From NCBI GenBank assembly GCA_030837825.1, contig JAUQYB010000139.1:1-13472 (forward strand): a stretch of DNA of 13,472 bases, read 5' to 3'. The stretch's first letter is position 1. Each line of letters starts with the position of its first letter. Shown in pieces: positions 1 through 6,163 of this stretch. The position numbers and the translations under genes were made by a program. This DNA is from Albidovulum sp. Lineage in GTDB: Bacteria; Pseudomonadota; Alphaproteobacteria; Rhodobacterales; Rhodobacteraceae. Under the pieces are notes generated by a model. That model was not told where the DNA came from. It saw only the letters and a list, made by a program, of their open reading frames with translations, and did not search any database.

Positions 1-1
1 G

Positions 2-460
2 CCGAACGCCTACCAGACGCTCGATTCCGCCGGCCGGCCGATCATCGCCTTCACGCTGCCGCTGATCGCCGAGGCGCGCAACGCCGACGAGCTGGCCTTC
101 GTCATGGGCCACGAAGCCGCGCACCACATCGCAAGCCACATTCCCCGCCAGCAGCAGGAGGCGACGACCGGGGCGCTGATCCTCGGGGTGCTGACGGCGG
201 CCACCGGCGGCGACGAGACCGCGATTCGAACCGCCCAGAACCTCGGCGGCACGATCGGCGCGCGGCGTTATGCCAAGGACTACGAACTGGAGGCCGACGC
301 GCTCGGCACCATCCTGGCCTGGGACGCGGGCTATGACCCGGAACGCGGGGCCGCCTTCTTCGCCCGCATTCCCGACCCCGGCAACCGGTTCCTCGGCACC
401 CATCCGCCGAACGCAGCAAGGATCGACACGGTGCGCCGGACACTCGCCTCGCTGCAATGA
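2..460 (+). CDS. M48 family zinc metalloprotease (5' end cut off)
   Basis: This is the C-terminal part of a membrane-associated or periplasmic M48-type (HtpX/BepA/Oma1-like) peptidase; the reading frame is open from base 2, so the start lies outside the window. Counting from the first complete codon, the zinc-binding HExxH motif is HEAAH at residues 37-41 and the third ligand is probably the first Glu of ELEAD near residue 95-97, in the usual E-x-x-x-D setting (YELEADALG). The tail ends with the family's typical THPPNAARI segment. Soluble M48 proteins of this kind generally act in envelope protein quality control. The substrate cannot be read from sequence. It ends with TGA at 458-460, and an FNR-like box follows 14 bp later, so the next gene is probably transcribed separately. 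The family call is secure; the exact subfamily is not. Confidence 0.93.
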   Translation, partial: PNAYQTLDSAGRPIIAFTLPLIAEARNADELAFVMGHEAAHHIASHIPRQQQEATTGALILGVLTAATGGDETAIRTAQNLGGTIGARRYAKDYELEADALGTILAWDAGYDPERGAAFFARIPDPGNRFLGTHPPNAARIDTVRRTLASLQ

Positions 461-473
461 CCGCGCGCCGCGC

Positions 474-487
474 TTGATTCAAGTCAA
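474..487 (+). promoter_or_regulatory. FNR/FnrL-type operator (TTGAT-N4-GTCAA)
   Basis: TTGATTCAAGTCAA matches the FNR/CRP-superfamily consensus TTGAT-N4-ATCAA at nine of ten half-site bases. It lies in the short gap between the M48 protease gene and the DUF6455 gene. With its centre at about 480.5, a class II position (-41.5) would put the transcription start near base 522, with GATGCT (511-516) as a possible -10. That would favour a translation start at or after 539. Anaerobic or low-oxygen control of the downstream gene is inferred. Confidence 0.7.
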
Positions 488-538
488 GGCGGAGAGCATG
501 CTCGCCGCCGGATGCTGGGGCAAGGCAACGCATCGGGG

Positions 539-823
539 ATGTCAGCGATGGGCAAGATGGTGCAGATGGACGCGGCGGGGATGCCGGACATTCCCTATTT
601 CCTGACCGACACCGAAACGCGCCGGCACGGCGTGGACATCGGCACGGCGATGCAGACGGGGATGCTGACGGCCGAGGATTTCCGCATGCTGCTGGCGGCC
701 TGCCGCGCCTGCGACGAGGGCCACGCGCTGCGCTGCGAGCCCGGCCACGACCGCACCGCCGTTGCCGCACCCGACTGGTGTGCCAACCGCACCGTGCTCG
801 AGGCGCTGCGCGGGATCGTCTGA
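539..823 (+). CDS. DUF6455 family small cysteine protein
   Basis: This encodes a small soluble protein of about 94 residues that I recognise as the DUF6455 type common in Rhodobacterales; its function is not established. The core runs from the RRHGVDIGTAM segment through LTAEDFRMLLAACRACDEG to PDWCANRTVLEALR. Four cysteines are arranged as C-x2-C, then one about ten residues later, then one in DWC, the arrangement I associate with the family. They could bind a metal or Fe-S cluster, but that is inference. The start is uncertain: in-frame ATGs exist at 512, 539, 548, 566 and 581. The upstream FNR box would place the mRNA start near 522, which excludes 512. ATG 548 has a GGGGA eight bases upstream and is a good alternative. 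Low-oxygen expression is likely from the operator. No signal peptide is visible. The gap to the next gene is about 80 bp. Confidence 0.8.
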   Translation: MSAMGKMVQMDAAGMPDIPYFLTDTETRRHGVDIGTAMQTGMLTAEDFRMLLAACRACDEGHALRCEPGHDRTAVAAPDWCANRTVLEALRGIV

Positions 824-848
824 TCCGCCGCCCCGCATCCGGCGGGAC

Positions 849-878
849 GTGACAAGCGCGGGCGCGCGCCGCTAGTCT
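849..878 (+). promoter_or_regulatory. Putative sigma70 promoter of dgkA
   Basis: GTGACA (849-854, five of six bases of TTGACA) is followed after 18 bp by TAGTCT (873-878). A start near 885 would leave a short leader containing the strong ribosome site GGGGAGG just before ATG 904. It is a plausible housekeeping promoter. It contains one of the rare CTAG tetranucleotides. Confidence 0.4.
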
Positions 879-903
879 TCTCGCGGAAAACGGGGAGGAA
901 CGG

Positions 904-1266
904 ATGCGCGACCTCATGGCCAGTGAGATCCGGCGGTTTGCCAACACCTGCATCTGGTCGCTTCAGGGCTGGCGCGCGGCCTGGGCGACCGAGAAGTCGC
1001 TGCGGCAGTGGACGGTCGTGAATCTCCTGTCGGCGGCACTTGCCTTCGCGCTCGATCTTTCCACCGCGGAACGCGCGATGATCCTTGCGCTCGGGGTTCT
1101 GGTCCTTGCGGCAGAGCTTTTCAACACCGCCATCGAGGAGGCCGTCGATCTCGCCTCGCCCGGCCACGATCCGCGCGCCGGCAAGGCCAAGGACTGCGGC
1201 TCGGCCGGGGTGGCGCTGGTGGCGCTCGCCGGTGGCATCGCCTGGGCGGTCATCCTCGTCGGCTGA
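904..1266 (+). CDS. dgkA: Diacylglycerol kinase (DgkA family)
   Basis: This is a small inner-membrane lipid kinase of 120 residues, the normal length for the homotrimeric DgkA family, which phosphorylates diacylglycerol (or undecaprenol in some lineages) with ATP. The signature is clear: E-x2-N-T-A-I-E-x3-D at residues 71-82 and A-K-D-C-G-S-A at 95-101. Glu71 and Glu78 lie in the catalytic helix and Glu30 in the N-terminal region matches the metal-binding Glu of the E. coli enzyme. Three hydrophobic helices are visible, roughly at 37-51, 57-75 and 101-119. The ATG at 904 is supported by GGGGAGG at 892-898. It recycles diacylglycerol released by envelope glycan modification, which is family knowledge. 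Lipid preference between diacylglycerol and undecaprenol cannot be decided from this sequence. Confidence 0.93.
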   Translation: MRDLMASEIRRFANTCIWSLQGWRAAWATEKSLRQWTVVNLLSAALAFALDLSTAERAMILALGVLVLAAELFNTAIEEAVDLASPGHDPRAGKAKDCGSAGVALVALAGGIAWAVILVG

Positions 1267-1271
1267 GCCCT

Positions 1272-1290
1272 GGTATGGGATACCGGTATC
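1272..1290. repeat. Palindrome after dgkA
   Basis: GATACCGGTATC (1279-1290) is a perfect 12-bp palindrome, and GGTAT(1272-1276)-GGG-ATACC(1280-1284) is an overlapping inverted repeat. It begins six bases after the dgkA stop codon. It could be an operator or a small hairpin. A 12-bp palindrome is expected a few times by chance in a window this size. Confidence 0.4.
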
Positions 1291-1329
1291 GGCGGCGGCC
1301 AGCGTCCGTGCTAGACTGCCTGCGGTGAC

Positions 1330-1362
1330 GGAAGATCAGACTGGGGGAAGATCAGACTGGGG
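1330..1362. repeat. Tandem 16-bp duplication
   Basis: The unit GGAAGATCAGACTGGG occurs twice without a gap (1330-1345 and 1346-1361), and the following G at 1362 continues the period. It sits in the non-coding gap between the convergent genes dgkA and the small membrane protein. No function is evident; replication slippage is the simplest origin. Confidence 0.85.
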
Positions 1363-1414
1363 CGGGTAACCCCGGGGCACCGGGCGCGAGGGTAGGGCGC
1401 GCCCCTGCCATGGT

Positions 1415-1459
1415 CCCGCCGCCGCACACTCCCGGCGGCGGCGGGCCCTTCGCAAGGGC
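1415..1459. terminator. Strong hairpins between convergent genes
   Basis: Two stems are stacked here. CCCGCCGCCG (1415-1424) pairs perfectly with CGGCGGCGGG (1436-1445) over an 11-nt loop. GCCCTT (1445-1450) pairs with AAGGGC (1454-1459) over CGC, and this second hairpin starts immediately after the stop codon of the minus-strand gene that ends at 1460. No U-tract follows in either direction, so intrinsic termination is only presumed. The location between convergent genes fits a bidirectional terminator. Confidence 0.45.
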
Positions 1460-1834
1460 TCAGGCGTTATGCCAGACGTTGTAGGCGAAGCTCGCCACCC
1501 CGAGCAGCACCAGAAGCTCGGCCAGGGGCGCCAGCGGTGCCATGCCGGCTTCGGTGATGCGTCCGGTCAAGAGCATCGACAGCATCGCCAGAAGGATCAG
1601 CGACCCCGCCAGATGCAGCCAGAAATGCGCCCGCGCGAGGGTCGTGGCGCCCATCGCCGGAATCACCCGGTAGACCAGCCCGAAGACGGTCATCAGCGTG
1701 AAGCCGAGAAGGTTAATGTGCGCGTGCAGCGGCGCGAGCGAGTGGTCGCCCGAGCCGCCCATGTACATGCCGAGACCGATACCCAACAACAGATAAGCAA
1801 CACCGATCACCATGAAGTTGCGTGAGATCTGCAT
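1460..1834 (-). CDS. Small four-helix membrane protein resembling a fragment of cbb3/NorB-type oxidase subunit I
   Basis: This is a 124-residue integral membrane protein with four predicted helices, about 8-27, 36-57, 69-90 and 101-119. The second helix begins with L-H-A-H-I-N-L-L-G-F (H37, H39) and continues F-G-L-V-Y-R-V-I-P; the third opens with H-F-W (70-72). That order of H, GF, FG-x2-Y-x2-x-P and HFW parallels helices VI-VII of CcoN, the heme-copper oxidase subunit I of cbb3 type. The rest of a 12-helix oxidase, including the His-His pair that follows HFW in CcoN, is absent. I have seen such short proteins annotated as hypothetical or cytochrome-c-oxidase-like in Rhodobacterales. Whether it binds heme or copper is unknown. 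AGGAAA five bases before ATG 1834 supports the start. A weak promoter may lie at 1880-1909, so the gene is probably separate from rimO. Confidence 0.8.
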   Translation of the reverse strand: MQISRNFMVIGVAYLLLGIGLGMYMGGSGDHSLAPLHAHINLLGFTLMTVFGLVYRVIPAMGATTLARAHFWLHLAGSLILLAMLSMLLTGRITEAGMAPLAPLAELLVLLGVASFAYNVWHNA

Positions 1835-1879
1835 AGCCGTTTCCTGATTGAACGCGGGTGTCCTGTCGCCCGCGGCGCA

Positions 1880-1909
1880 ACGCTAGAACCGGTTCCGCCC
1901 GGCGCCCAA
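1880..1909 (-). promoter_or_regulatory. Possible promoter of the small membrane protein
   Basis: Read on the minus strand, TTGGGC (1909-1904) and TAGCGT (1885-1880) are separated by 18 bp, which would start transcription near 1873. The 10-bp palindrome GAACCGGTTC (1886-1895) fills half of the spacer and could be an operator. Both hexamers match the consensus only partly. Confidence 0.3.
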
Positions 1910-1974
1910 CGATTTCGCTTCGGCCGGCGCATTTTGCAGCCGGGGGTTGCAGGTCTTCCGGTCTCCTGGCGGCG

Positions 1975-3366
1975 TCAGCGGCCCGCGACCCGCCCCCAGA
2001 GGTCGTAGTCGCCCGACTCGTCGATCTCCACCGTCACGATGTCGCCGGGCCGGAGGCCCGCAAAATCCTGGTCGATGAAGAGGTTGCCGTCGATCTCCGG
2101 CGCGTCGGCTTTGGTGCGGCAGGTGGCGCCGTCGCCATCCACAGTGTCGACGATCACCTCCATCCGCCGTCCGACCTTGGCGGCGAGTTTCGCCGCAGAA
2201 ATCGCTTGGGCCTTTTCCATGAACCGATGCCAGCGATCGTCCTTCACGTCGTCCGGCACGTGGTCGGGCAGGCCGTTCGACCGCGCGCCCGCCACATTCT
2301 CGTAGCGGACGCAGCCGACGCGGTCGAGCTGCGCCTCGTCGAGCCAGTCGAGCAGGGTCCGGAACTCCGCCTCGGTCTCGCCGGGAAATCCGACGATGAA
2401 GGTGGAGCGCAGCGTGATCTCGGGGCAGACCTGCCGCCAGGCGGCGATCTCGTCCAGCGTCCGCGCCGCGGCCGCCGGCCGGGCCATGCGCCTCAGCGTG
2501 TCGGGGTGGGCGTGCTGGAAGGGAATGTCGAGGTAGGGCAGGATCAGGCCCCCCGATTCTGAATGGGCCGCCATCAGCGGCACCAGGTCGCGCACATGGG
2601 GATAGGGGTAGACGTAGTGCAACCGCACCCAGGCGCCGAGCGACCCGAGGTCTCGCGCCAGGTCAGTGATATGGGCGCGGTGGCCGCGGTCGCTGGCATG
2701 TTTCAGGTCCACCCCGTAGGCCGAGGTATCCTGGCTGATCACCAGCAGTTCCTTCACCCCCGCCGCCACCAGCCTCTCGGCCTCGCGCACGACCGCATGG
2801 GCGGGGCGGCTCACCAGCCGTCCGCGCATGTCGGGGATGATGCAGAAGCGGCAGTGGTGATTGCAGCCCTCGGAGATTTTCAGGTAGCTGTAGTGCCGCG
2901 GCGTCAGCTTCACGCCGGTGGCGGGCAGCAGGTCCACGAACGGGTCGGGTGACGGCGGCACGGCATTGTGCACCGCATCGAGCACCTGCTCGTATTGCTG
3001 CGGTCCGGTGACCGCCAGAACCGAAGGATGCGCGCCGGTGATGTAGTCGGGCTCCGCCCCGAGGCAGCCGGTCACGATCACCCTTCCGTTCTCGGCCAGC
3101 GCCTCGCCGATCGCCTCGAGGCTTTCGGCCTTGGCGCTGTCGAGAAAGCCGCAGGTATTGACGATGACGGCATCCGCGCCCGCGTAGTCGGGGCTGATCG
3201 CATAGCCCTCCGCCCTCAGCCGGGTGAGGATCCTTTCGCTGTCCACCAGCGCCTTGGGGCAGCCGAGCGAGACCATGCCGATCTTCGGCTGGCCGGGGCG
3301 CGCCGGAGTGTCGAAGACCGGCTTCGGCGCGAGGTCGGGGCGGAGGTTCGGCGGGTTCTGGGTCAT
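1975..3366 (-). CDS. rimO: Ribosomal protein S12 methylthiotransferase RimO
   Basis: This radical-SAM methylthiotransferase of 463 residues adds a methylthio group to the beta carbon of the conserved Asp (Asp89 in E. coli numbering) of ribosomal protein S12. Three domains are visible. The N-terminal MTTase domain has the auxiliary-cluster cysteines C36 ([12 protein letters not shown]), C72 (NTCGF) and C101 (TGCLG). The radical-SAM core has the CxxxCxxC motif at C168, C172 and C175 in [16 protein letters not shown]-terminal TRAM domain covers about residues 395-463. The [12 protein letters not shown] segment is typical of RimO and argues against MiaB. The ATG at 3366 lacks an evident ribosome site, but TATATC lies six bases upstream, so the message may be leaderless. 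The exporter permease gene ends 47 bp upstream on the same strand, so readthrough from it is also possible. Confidence 0.97.
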   Translation of the reverse strand: MTQNPPNLRPDLAPKPVFDTPARPGQPKIGMVSLGCPKALVDSERILTRLRAEGYAISPDYAGADAVIVNTCGFLDSAKAESLEAIGEALAENGRVIVTGCLGAEPDYITGAHPSVLAVTGPQQYEQVLDAVHNAVPPSPDPFVDLLPATGVKLTPRHYSYLKISEGCNHHCRFCIIPDMRGRLVSRPAHAVVREAERLVAAGVKELLVISQDTSAYGVDLKHASDRGHRAHITDLARDLGSLGAWVRLHYVYPYPHVRDLVPLMAAHSESGGLILPYLDIPFQHAHPDTLRRMARPAAAARTLDEIAAWRQVCPEITLRSTFIVGFPGETEAEFRTLLDWLDEAQLDRVGCVRYENVAGARSNGLPDHVPDDVKDDRWHRFMEKAQAISAAKLAAKVGRRMEVIVDTVDGDGATCRTKADAPEIDGNLFIDQDFAGLRPGDIVTVEIDESGDYDLWGRVAGR

Positions 3367-3372
3367 CGCGCG

Positions 3373-3401
3373 GATATAGCGGCTCGCCCGGCCGCGGAAA
3401 A
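3373..3401 (-). promoter_or_regulatory. Possible promoter giving a leaderless rimO mRNA
   Basis: On the minus strand TATATC (3378-3373) lies six bases before the rimO ATG, with TTTTCC (3401-3396) 17 bp upstream as a poor -35. Transcription would begin at or next to the A of the start codon. No Shine-Dalgarno sequence is visible ahead of this ATG, which agrees with a leaderless message. Confidence 0.35.
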
Positions 3402-3413
3402 GCGGGGTTTGCG

Positions 3414-4175
3414 TCAGGCCCTGAGCCGCCAGCCGGTGCGGAAGATCGCCCAGGCGGCGGCAAGGCCGAGCCCGAGAAAGACCGCAAGTGCCGCGAGCGA
3501 GGCCGCGACCGGCACGTCAGCCTGCCCGAAGAAGGCCCAGCGGAAGCCGGAGACGAGGTAGAGGACCGGGTTGAGATGGGCGACCGCCTCCCAGAACGGC
3601 GGCAGCATCGAGGCGGAATAGAAGGCGCCGCCGAGAAACACCAGCGGCGTGATCACCATCAGCGGCACGAACTGCAACTGCTGCCAGTCCTTCGCCCAGA
3701 TTCCCATGAGGAACCCCATCAGCGAAAAGCCGAAGGCGGTCAGGACAAGGAAGGCCGCGGCCCAGAGGGGATGCGCGATGGGCAGATCGACGAAGCAGAG
3801 CGCGGTCAGGTAGATCACCACAGCGATGATCACCGATTTCAGCGCGGCCGCGCCGACATCGCCCATGACCACCTCGACGAACGAGACCGGCGCGGCGAGG
3901 ATTTCATACATCGTCCCGGCGAATTTCGGGAAGAAGATGCCGAAGGAGGCGTTGGAGAGCGACTGCTGCAGCACCGTCAGCATGATCAGGCCCGGCACGA
4001 TGAAGGCGCCGTAGGACACGCCCTCGACATCCTGGATGCGCCCGCCGATCGCCGCGCCGAAGACGACGAAGTAGAGCACGGTCGAAACCACCGGCGAGGC
4101 CAGCGATTCCCACGGCGTGCGCCAGAACCGCGCCATCTCGTGCCCGAAGATCGTGCGCACCGCCTGCCAGTTCAT
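3414..4175 (-). CDS. ABC-2 type exporter, permease subunit
   Basis: This is an integral membrane permease of 253 residues, the usual length for the YadH-like ABC-2 family. It has about six hydrophobic segments, including one near residues 22-43 and a long pair in the middle, and an amphipathic N-terminus. The segment [20 protein letters not shown] and the later [27 protein letters not shown] match the conserved ABC-2 transporter regions that I know from YadH and similar proteins. The ATG at 4175 overlaps the stop of the upstream ATPase gene by four bases (ATGA), a sign of translational coupling; longer upstream extensions of this frame would run inside the ATPase gene and are not credible. 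Together with the ATPase it forms a half-size exporter that should dimerise. The substrate is unknown. Confidence 0.93.
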   Translation of the reverse strand: MNWQAVRTIFGHEMARFWRTPWESLASPVVSTVLYFVVFGAAIGGRIQDVEGVSYGAFIVPGLIMLTVLQQSLSNASFGIFFPKFAGTMYEILAAPVSFVEVVMGDVGAAALKSVIIAVVIYLTALCFVDLPIAHPLWAAAFLVLTAFGFSLMGFLMGIWAKDWQQLQFVPLMVITPLVFLGGAFYSASMLPPFWEAVAHLNPVLYLVSGFRWAFFGQADVPVAASLAALAVFLGLGLAAAWAIFRTGWRLRA

Positions 4176-5098
4176 CTGCCTTCCTCTACAAGCCGCAGGA
4201 ACACGTCCTCGAGCGAGGATTGCTCGGTCTCGAGGTCGCGCACGGCGATGCTCTCGGCGGCGAAACCGGCCAGAAGCCGGGCGATCCCGCTGCGGTCGGC
4301 GCGGGTGTCGTAGTCGTAGCTGACCCGCCGGCCGTCGGGCGACAGCACCAGCCCGTCCTGGGCAAGGCTTCCGGGCAGCGCGAACAGCGGCTCGGCCAGC
4401 TCCACCGTCAGCCGCTTGCGGCCGAATTCGTGCATGAGCCGCGCGGTCTGCTCGACCAGAAGCAGCCGCCCCCTGTCGATGATGCCGATGCGGTCGGCCA
4501 TCTCCTCGGCCTCTTCGAGGTAATGCGTCGTCAGGATGATCGTCACGCCGGAGGCGCGCAGGTCGCGGACCACCGCCCACATCTCGCGCCTGAGTGTCAC
4601 GTCGACCCCCGCCGTGGGCTCGTCGAGGAAAAGGATGCGCGGCCCGTGCGACAGCGCCTTGCCGATCAGCACGCGCCGCTTCATGCCCCCCGACAGTTCG
4701 TTCAGCCGCGCATCGCGCTTGTCCCAGAGCGTGAGCGAGCGCAGCACGCGTTCCAGATGCGCATCGTCAGCGGACTTTCCGAACAGGCCCCGCGAAAACC
4801 GCAGCGTGTCCATCACCCGCTCGAACGGCTCGACGGCGATTTCCTGCGGCACCAGCCCGATCAGCGAACGCGCCGCCCGGTAGTCGCGCAGGATGTCGTG
4901 GCCGCCGACCAGCGCCCGGCCGCCCGAAGGCGTCACCAGCCCGCAGAGGATCGAGATGAAGGTGGTCTTGCCCGCGCCGTTCGGCCCGAGCAGCGCGAGA
5001 ATCTCGCCCTTCCCGATATCGAGCGTGACGCCCGAAAGCGCGTTCGTGCCGCTCGCATAGGTCTTGGAGAGGTCGCGGACCTCGATGATCGCCTTCAT
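4172..5098 (-). CDS. ABC-2 type exporter, ATP-binding subunit
   Basis: This is the cytoplasmic ATPase partner of the downstream permease, 308 residues, of the YadG-like group. All nucleotide-binding elements are visible: Walker A GPNGAGKTT at 38-46, Q-loop Gln85, signature LSGGM at 135-139, Walker B ILFLDEP at 155-161 with the catalytic Glu160, and switch His192. After residue ~220 a C-terminal extension, typical of ABC-2 exporter ATPases, ends with SSLEDVFLRLVEE. The start at 5098 (MKAIIEVRDL) fits the family, although no good ribosome site precedes it. gcrA lies upstream on the same strand with a gap of 124 bp, so a separate promoter is likely, but I could not identify a convincing one there. 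The transported substrate cannot be inferred. Confidence 0.94.
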   Translation of the reverse strand: MKAIIEVRDLSKTYASGTNALSGVTLDIGKGEILALLGPNGAGKTTFISILCGLVTPSGGRALVGGHDILRDYRAARSLIGLVPQEIAVEPFERVMDTLRFSRGLFGKSADDAHLERVLRSLTLWDKRDARLNELSGGMKRRVLIGKALSHGPRILFLDEPTAGVDVTLRREMWAVVRDLRASGVTIILTTHYLEEAEEMADRIGIIDRGRLLLVEQTARLMHEFGRKRLTVELAEPLFALPGSLAQDGLVLSPDGRRVSYDYDTRADRSGIARLLAGFAAESIAVRDLETEQSSLEDVFLRLVEEGR

Positions 5099-5222
5099 GG
5101 GAATGTCTTGCCGTTGCGCGCGGCGCGCAGGCTAGTCCTTCCCGGGCCCGATGGAAAGTGGCGGTTTTCCCGACCCGGCGCGGCATCGCCGGCCGCTCGG
5201 CAGGGCTTCGGCGGTGGCCGGC

Positions 5223-5822
5223 TCAGCGCCGCCGGTCGCGCCGCGAGGACATCGGCTGGAAGGCGACGCCGACATGGGCCTCGCAATAGGGCTTGCCGGC
5301 CTGGGCCGCGAGGCCGCAGAACCAGAAATCCTCGGTTGCCGGATCGCCGATCGGCCATTTGCAGGTCCGCTCGGTCAGTTCCATCAGGGTGAGCCTGCGC
5401 GCCTTCTTCTCGATCTCGCGCACCGAGGCGAGCGCCTCGGGGCTGATCTCTCCGGCCGAGGGCTGCGGCGGCAGCGGCTGGCCGGCGGGCACCACGGGCT
5501 TGCGCGCGGGCGGCTGGGCCGCGGCGGCCGCAGGGGCGGGATCGGGGCGCGCCGCCGCCGGGGCCACCGGGGCAGGCTTCGCGGCGGGCTGGGCGGGCTT
5601 TGCCGCCGCGGCGGGTTTGGCTTCCACCCTGGGTTCCGTATCGGCCTTCGACTTCACCGGATCGGGCGCGCCGCCCACCCGGTTCGACAGGCCGAGGCGA
5701 TGAACCTTGCCGATCACCGCGTTGCGCGTCACCCCGCCCAGTTCCTTGGCGATCTGGCTTGCCGACTGACCCTCGGCCCACATCTTCTTCAGCGTCTCGA
5801 CGCGCTCGTCGGTCCAGGACAT
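5223..5822 (-). CDS. gcrA: GcrA family cell cycle regulator
   Basis: GcrA is an alphaproteobacterial transcription coregulator that binds RNA polymerase sigma70 holoenzyme and promoters carrying CcrM-methylated GANTC sites, as established in Caulobacter. The N-terminal helix-turn-helix is near perfect: MSWTDERVETLKKMWAEG followed by SASQIAKELGG and VTRNAVIGKVHRLGLSNR, residues 1-48. A long Ala/Pro/Lys-rich linker of roughly 70 residues follows, then the C-terminal sigma-interacting domain with TCKWPIGDP, FWFCG and KPYCEAH, which holds three cysteines and a histidine that could bind metal. I place the start at the second of two adjacent ATGs (5822): GAGGA then lies at better spacing, and family members begin MSW. 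The alternative at 5825 adds one Met. The protein is 199 residues. A convincing promoter is present upstream on the minus strand. Confidence 0.96.
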   Translation of the reverse strand: MSWTDERVETLKKMWAEGQSASQIAKELGGVTRNAVIGKVHRLGLSNRVGGAPDPVKSKADTEPRVEAKPAAAAKPAQPAAKPAPVAPAAARPDPAPAAAAAQPPARKPVVPAGQPLPPQPSAGEISPEALASVREIEKKARRLTLMELTERTCKWPIGDPATEDFWFCGLAAQAGKPYCEAHVGVAFQPMSSRRDRRR

Positions 5823-5900
5823 CATCGTTCCTCGGTTTTCGGGGTCATCGCGGCGGCGCCTCTCGGGGGCGCCGGGCGGTCCGGCAGTCGGCTTGGCCGC

Positions 5901-5928
5901 ATTCTAGCGGCGACGCGCCGAGATACAA
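5901..5928 (-). promoter_or_regulatory. gcrA promoter
   Basis: On the minus strand TTGTAT (5928-5923) and TAGAAT (5906-5901) are separated by 16 bp. TAGAAT matches the -10 consensus at five of six positions. Transcription would begin near 5894, leaving a leader of about 70 nt before gcrA. No GANTC methylation site lies inside it. Confidence 0.5.
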
Positions 5929-5973
5929 GGGAAGGCGGCGCGAGGCAAGGGTCGCGTCGCGCCCGATTGCCAG

Positions 5974-6002
5974 TGGACAGCGCCGGCGATTCCGGCTAGA
6001 GG
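5974..6002 (+). promoter_or_regulatory. argD-argF promoter
   Basis: TGGACA (5974-5979, five of six to TTGACA) and TAGAGG (5997-6002) have an ideal 17-bp spacer. Seven bases after the -10 lies the ATG at 6010, so the transcript should begin at or beside that codon. A GANTC site (GATTC, 5988-5992) lies in the spacer. Confidence 0.5.
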
Positions 6003-6009
6003 CCACGCC

Positions 6010-6066
6010 ATGACGCACCGGACCCGCATCCTCGCCCGTCCCCGACGCCGCCGCAGCCGCGCCTGA
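6010..6066 (+). CDS. Candidate Arg-rich leader peptide of argD-argF
   Basis: This is an 18-codon ORF, MTHRTRILARPRRRRSRA, with eight Arg codons, four of them consecutive. It lies 97 bp before argD, on the same strand, and starts seven bases after a good -10 hexamer, so it would be translated from a leaderless mRNA, as described for trpL of Sinorhizobium meliloti. Arg codons concentrated directly upstream of arginine-biosynthesis genes are what one expects from a ribosome-mediated attenuator that senses charged tRNA-Arg. A hairpin follows at 6080-6094. The role is inferred: CGN codons are common in GC-rich DNA, and the downstream terminator is weak. I do not know this leader as a described element. 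Confidence 0.5.
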   Translation: MTHRTRILARPRRRRSRA

Positions 6067-6079
6067 CGTCCGCCGTCTG

Positions 6080-6107
6080 CCGGCCTGCCGCCGGAACCTT
6101 TCCCCTC
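6080..6107 (+). terminator. Weak hairpin in the argD leader, possible attenuator
   Basis: CCGGC (6080-6084) can pair with GCCGG (6090-6094) over a five-base loop, followed by AACCTTTCCCCTC, a pyrimidine-rich rather than a U-rich tail. It begins 14 bases after the leader-peptide stop codon. It could act as an attenuator or pause site, but the stem is short. Confidence 0.3.
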
Positions 6108-6163
6108 GTTGACACCGCCCTGCCCATGAGGCACCCCTTGGCCTTCCCTTCCGGAGTCCGTCC

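Noticed and set aside
1858..2562. Plus-strand ORF of 234 codons
   Set aside because: It is antisense to rimO and to the promoter of the small membrane protein; no domain is recognisable.
4176..4580. N-terminal extension of the ABC permease frame
   Set aside because: It lies entirely within the ATPase gene in another frame; the ATGA overlap at 4172-4175 gives the real start.
5151..5999. Plus-strand ORF of 282 codons across gcrA
   Set aside because: Antisense to gcrA and its promoter; Gly/Arg-rich composition and no family resemblance.
6109..6114. Perfect -35 hexamer TTGACA ahead of argD
   Set aside because: No acceptable -10 lies 16-18 bp downstream (the bases there are C-rich), so I prefer the promoter at 5974-6002.
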